A stretch of 25,529 bases of DNA from UBA12088 sp964568345 (GTDB lineage Bacteria; Patescibacteriota; Minisyncoccia; Phycocordibacterales; UBA12088), in NCBI GenBank assembly GCA_964568345.1, contig CAZMPG010000017.1, positions 1-25,529 of the forward strand, given 5' to 3'. Below the pieces are notes generated by a model that saw only the letters and a program-made list of their open reading frames with translations, did not search any database and was not told the origin of the DNA. The translations under genes were made by a program, and so were the position numbers. Below are positions 20,633-25,529 of the stretch, one piece after another (the stretch's first letter is position 1; each line of letters opens with the position of its first letter).

Positions 20633-22363
20633 CTACAGAGTGAGCGCTATCGCGTCGCTCGTCGCACCGTTTACCGCGCGCGCTGTTGTTGTTGCCGCAA
20701 GCCCCGGCGCTTGTATTGAAACGGTGTACGTGTCTGCGGTGAGTCCTGAGAAGAATGCGGTGCCGCACGGGCCGGTGATGTGTATGGTATCCACCGCTCC
20801 GCCCGCGAGGTGTACCTCGGCTCCCGAAACGGTACCCCCCAGCGGGTGGAGTACCTGTACCTGGTAGCTGTGTGCGCTCGGTGCTGCGAGGGTGAGGGTT
20901 TGGGTGTACGTGCTGTTGGGCTCAAGTACGAGGGGAAGTGCGGGGCATGCTTCCGCGACGGTATACCCGGCGACTCCAACGGTGTATTCATCAAACTCCA
21001 TGCTGGTGAGGTCAATCATCCCGTGCGTGTCCGTGGTGTGGGTTACGTCGTACTTGTGGATCTGATCCCCACCGCTGTCGGTGCCAATCGTCTTGAAACC
21101 TTGGAGCGACACCTGCGCACCCGCGACAGGCACCGTCGGTCCTTCGTAGGAGAGGTACCAGCGCTCAATCGTCGGTGTGACCAGGGGGTCGCTAGAGGAG
21201 AGTGTTGCAGCGATGCGCAGCGTCCCGTACGTGGTTGTTGCTAGCCCCCCTAGAGCGATAGGCGGCGTCGTGAATCCAGCCGCGTTTCCCGCGAGGTCAC
21301 CCTCCGGTACGGGGGTAAACACGCCACCACCCGCGTCATACTCAATCGTGTATCGGATGTCGGTACCGGGGGGTTTCGTGGCGGTTGCGGCGAGCATAAC
21401 CCACGCTTCAAGCGCGGCGGGGGTGAACGGTATCGAGCGTGCCGTGCCACTCGCGCCGTATGTTCCCGGCGACCCTGCGAGGAGTACCGCTCCGCCTCCC
21501 ACCACGACCCCGGTCAGCTCGGAAAGGCCGCTCGCATCAGCGAAGGTGTCGGCGAACTCGGATCGCACCGGCACCTGCCGCGCACGGAATGCTATGGTCG
21601 AGAGTCTATCAATCTTGAAGTACACGGCCGTTGTGCTGTTCACTGCGACAGTGAGTGGTGAGGGGCTTGGGTTGGGGTTTGCAACCGAGGCAGTGTATGT
21701 TTGAGCAGAGGAGTACCCAGCCTTGCCCACCGTAACCTCGTAGCCGGTCCCTGCCCACGCACCAGGGAAGGAGATGGTGCCGCTCGCATTCGTGAACGTG
21801 GTGATATCCACCGACGTCGCAACGGTCGTGTTGATGATGTGTACGTTTGCAAGCCCGACAGGATCGTTGTCGGCATCAATCACGTTGACACGCAGTACGC
21901 CAGCACCAGCAAGTGATTCTTGTGACTTTGGTGCAATGGTCGTTACCATGGAACACGTCTGCGTTGCGTTGTGGTAGTTGTATGAGATATCAACCTTGAT
22001 GCGCTTGTAGTCTGCGGTGAGCGTGTCGGCAGCATCGGTACCATCGGCAGTATCGTCAACGTATTGAATGAATGTCCGACGGGTGTACGTGCGGCCATCA
22101 AACGTAACAGACTCCGTTTGCGGAATGGTACCCGAGGGGAGGCCGCCTACCGTACCGATTGCGTCGTAGGGGAGCGCGCGCAACGTCTCGATGTGTTCGT
22201 CCGCAAGGTGGAGGGCATCTGTCCATATGTGGTTTCGCTCGCCGAGCGCGAGCGATGCCTGGAGGAGCGCGAAGAACCCCCCAAAGACGATGAGCATGAC
22301 ACTCACCCCCAGAATCACCTCGATGAGCGACGCACCCCGCTGTGGTGTGGTGATGTGGTCCAT
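20633..22363 (-). CDS. Giant type IV minor pilin with Ig-like/CarboxypepD-reg repeats
   Basis: A 576-residue protein, several times longer than a normal pilin. It starts MDHITTPQRG then ASLIEVILGVSVMLIVFGGF: cleavage after Gly, Glu at +5. Three carboxypeptidase-regulatory-like beta-sandwich repeats follow. They start near VLRVNVIDADNDPVGLANV, PTVPVAGAQVSLQGF and SYQVQVLHPLGGTVSGAEV, and close with YEVTVGKAGY, YTVGVAGYT and YTVSIQAPGL. A Thr/Ser-rich part lies between the first and second. It is plausibly a pilus-tip adhesin by analogy to PilY1-like tips (inference). I use ATG 22363; GTG 22390 is an alternative. It follows pilC closely in the same operon. Confidence 0.85.
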   Translation of the reverse strand: MDHITTPQRGASLIEVILGVSVMLIVFGGFFALLQASLALGERNHIWTDALHLADEHIETLRALPYDAIGTVGGLPSGTIPQTESVTFDGRTYTRRTFIQYVDDTADGTDAADTLTADYKRIKVDISYNYHNATQTCSMVTTIAPKSQESLAGAGVLRVNVIDADNDPVGLANVHIINTTVATSVDITTFTNASGTISFPGAWAGTGYEVTVGKAGYSSAQTYTASVANPNPSPSPLTVAVNSTTAVYFKIDRLSTIAFRARQVPVRSEFADTFADASGLSELTGVVVGGGAVLLAGSPGTYGASGTARSIPFTPAALEAWVMLAATATKPPGTDIRYTIEYDAGGGVFTPVPEGDLAGNAAGFTTPPIALGGLATTTYGTLRIAATLSSSDPLVTPTIERWYLSYEGPTVPVAGAQVSLQGFKTIGTDSGGDQIHKYDVTHTTDTHGMIDLTSMEFDEYTVGVAGYTVAEACPALPLVLEPNSTYTQTLTLAAPSAHSYQVQVLHPLGGTVSGAEVHLAGGAVDTIHITGPCGTAFFSGLTADTYTVSIQAPGLAATTTARAVNGATSDAIALTL

Positions 22364-22407
22364 CGTATGGGTGCCAAGGTCGGTACCCACACGACGGTCT
22401 GCATCGG

Positions 22408-23628
22408 TTACTGGATTGAGTTCGTAATGCTGTAGATCGGGGCGATCATCGAGACCGCGAAGAAGCCGACCGCGCCACCGACGACGAGCATAAGGAATGG
22501 CTCGATGATGGTGGACATGTTCTTTGTCTTTTGCTCGACCTCGTTCTCGTAGTACTGCGCCGCTTCGCGGAGCATGTCGGGGAGCGCTCCGGTCTCCTCG
22601 CCGACCGCGACGAGCTCGCCGACGAGCGGCGGGTAGAGCTTCTCCGCGTCGATGAAGGTCTGCGCGAGTGGTTTGCCCTGCTGTACCTGCTCCTTCGCTC
22701 GTACAAGGACCTCCTGGTAGTAGCTGTTCTGCACGACGTCGCGGGTAATGTCGAGCGCGGTGAGCATGTTGACCCCGGAGGAGAGGAGGGATGCGAGCGT
22801 GCGGCTCGTGCGCGCGCTATTTGTCTCGCGGACGAGTGTGCCGATGACGGGGATGCGGAAGAGTACCATCTCGAAGAGTCGCTGCCCGCCCTTCGTGCGG
22901 AGCGTAGCGGTGCACGCGGCGATAGAGACAACAAGGATGAGGAGCGCGGTGAGCGTGTGGGCGACAAGGAAGTCGCTCATTGCCATGATGACCTTGGTAG
23001 ACATCGGGAGCTCTACCCCCATGTCGCGGAAGGTGGCGGTGAGCGTCGGGACAATGTAGATCATCATGAGCGAGCCGACGAGGCCCAAGACCGACACGAT
23101 GACCGATGGGTAAATCATCGCGCCGCGAACCTTCTTCTTGAGCTCGTACGCGCGCTCGAGCTGCTGGGATATGGTCTTGAGCGATTCGGCGAGCGTACCG
23201 GCTTCCTCACCAGCCTGGACCATCGAGGTGACGAGCTTCGAGAAGACATTCGGATACTTGAGCATGCCGCTCGAGAGCGAGCCGCCGCGCTGGATCTCCG
23301 CCGCGATACCCTGGATAACCTCCCTGACGCGCGGGTTGCGCGCCTGCCGCTCCGCGACGCCGAGTGCGCGCGAGAGCGAGAGGCCTGCGGTGAGCATCGC
23401 ACCCGTGTTTCGCGTGAAGAGGATCTTGTCGATCTCCTTGAAGCGGCGGAAGAACTTTGCGAGGTCGAAGGTGAGGAGCGAGCTGCCGCCGCGCGCTTCG
23501 GTGACTGAGAGCACTTGCCCCCCCTCCTTGCGGACCACGCTGTAGACCTCGAAGCGGTCCTTGGCCTCGAGCTTCCCCTCGTACGGCGTCTTGTCCTCGT
23601 GGAGCGCCTTATAGGTGAAGGTTGGCAT
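22408..23628 (-). CDS. pilC: Type IV pilus inner-membrane platform protein PilC
   Basis: A 406-residue protein, the usual length. An N-terminal segment (PTFTYKALHEDKTPYEGKLE) is followed by two GspF/T2SSF domains, each with the pattern F-x-R-x-x-x-x-M-x-x-x-G (KILFTRNTGAMLTAGLSL and RTSRTLASLLSSGVNMLTAL) and the conserved VGEETGALPDML. Three hydrophobic helices anchor it. It docks the PilB motor and guides pilin extraction from the membrane. The ATG comes 2 nt after the pilB stop. Confidence 0.96.
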   Translation of the reverse strand: MPTFTYKALHEDKTPYEGKLEAKDRFEVYSVVRKEGGQVLSVTEARGGSSLLTFDLAKFFRRFKEIDKILFTRNTGAMLTAGLSLSRALGVAERQARNPRVREVIQGIAAEIQRGGSLSSGMLKYPNVFSKLVTSMVQAGEEAGTLAESLKTISQQLERAYELKKKVRGAMIYPSVIVSVLGLVGSLMMIYIVPTLTATFRDMGVELPMSTKVIMAMSDFLVAHTLTALLILVVSIAACTATLRTKGGQRLFEMVLFRIPVIGTLVRETNSARTSRTLASLLSSGVNMLTALDITRDVVQNSYYQEVLVRAKEQVQQGKPLAQTFIDAEKLYPPLVGELVAVGEETGALPDMLREAAQYYENEVEQKTKNMSTIIEPFLMLVVGGAVGFFAVSMIAPIYSITNSIQ

Positions 23629-23630
23629 AG

Positions 23631-25378
<1,748 letters not shown>

Positions 25379-25382
<4 letters not shown>

Positions 25383-25411
25383 ACGTACACACCACGAGGC
25401 ATGTGCCCCAT
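25379..25411 (-). CDS. Possible leaderless 10-residue leader peptide of the pilus operon
   Basis: Reads MGHMPRGVYV, then TGA. The ATG lies 6 nt after an extended -10 box, as in the other leaderless genes here. The stop overlaps the pilB GTG in a GTGA, and pilB has no SD, so reading this peptide may deliver ribosomes to pilB. Confidence 0.4.
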
Positions 25412-25417
25412 GCTCCC

Positions 25418-25426
25418 ATTGTACCA
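25418..25426 (-). promoter_or_regulatory. Extended -10 promoter of the pilus operon
   Basis: TGG TACAAT, then GGGAGC (6 nt), then ATG 25411, on the minus strand. A TTGACA at 25458-25453 is too far away to be its -35. The remaining 25459-25529 shows nothing recognisable. Confidence 0.65.
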
Positions 25427-25529
25427 GGGTGTGTGCGCGGGTGGGCAGGAATTGTCAACAGGTTCGTCAGAAGTCGTAATCTAATCAATACCTTGGACGC
25501 AGTCCGCTAATAATTGTGCCGGCGACTTG

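Noticed and set aside
22531..23508. 325-codon plus-strand frame
   Set aside because: Antisense to pilC; composition (Arg/Asp/Glu) is typical of a mirror frame.

Overview
The window looks like a chromosome segment of a high-GC member of the Patescibacteria (Candidate Phyla Radiation, Parcubacteria-like). This is an inference from gene content and style: very short intergenic gaps, a type IV pilus cluster with large Ig-like minor pilins, a RecJ, a ComEC split over two genes, a compact malic enzyme, a small SOD and short toxin-antitoxin modules. No rRNA, complete tRNA, transposase, integrase or CRISPR array was seen.

The window has two halves. Positions 1 to about 8,390 are accessory. Coding density is low and there are many perfect hairpins. 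There are palindromic repeats (1-55, 145-199), an alanine-rich coiled-coil protein (374-1039), a PIN toxin with a frameshifted antitoxin (1419-1952), about 1.7 kb of densely hairpinned, mostly non-coding DNA (1953-3660) holding a tRNA-like fold and tiny SD-led ORFs, a RelE/ParE-type toxin-antitoxin pair between two 47-bp direct repeats, a DHH-like protein, two unknown proteins and a possible terminated small RNA (8147-8387).

Positions 8,398 to 25,411 are compact core genome. They hold a HIT protein, a YkuD-like/D-Ala-D-Ala carboxypeptidase fusion, RecJ, a small SH3-like protein, RNase HI, the ComEC channel domain, SOD, malic enzyme, a ComEC-type metallo-beta-lactamase, two small membrane proteins, and a minus-strand pilus operon in the order pilB, pilC, giant minor pilin, PilW/GspJ-like, PilX-like.

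The pilus genes (DNA capture), ComEC channel, ComEC-like hydrolase, RecJ and RNase HI would together suit DNA uptake and processing. That link is functional inference; they are not one operon.

The strongest pattern is transcriptional. Nine genes or units start with an extended -10 box (usually TGn then TAnnnT) ending exactly 6 nt (once 7) before the ATG. That puts the transcription start on the start codon, so the mRNAs should be leaderless. The accessory genes other than the toxin-antitoxin pairs instead use strong Shine-Dalgarno sites, several next to or inside hairpins.
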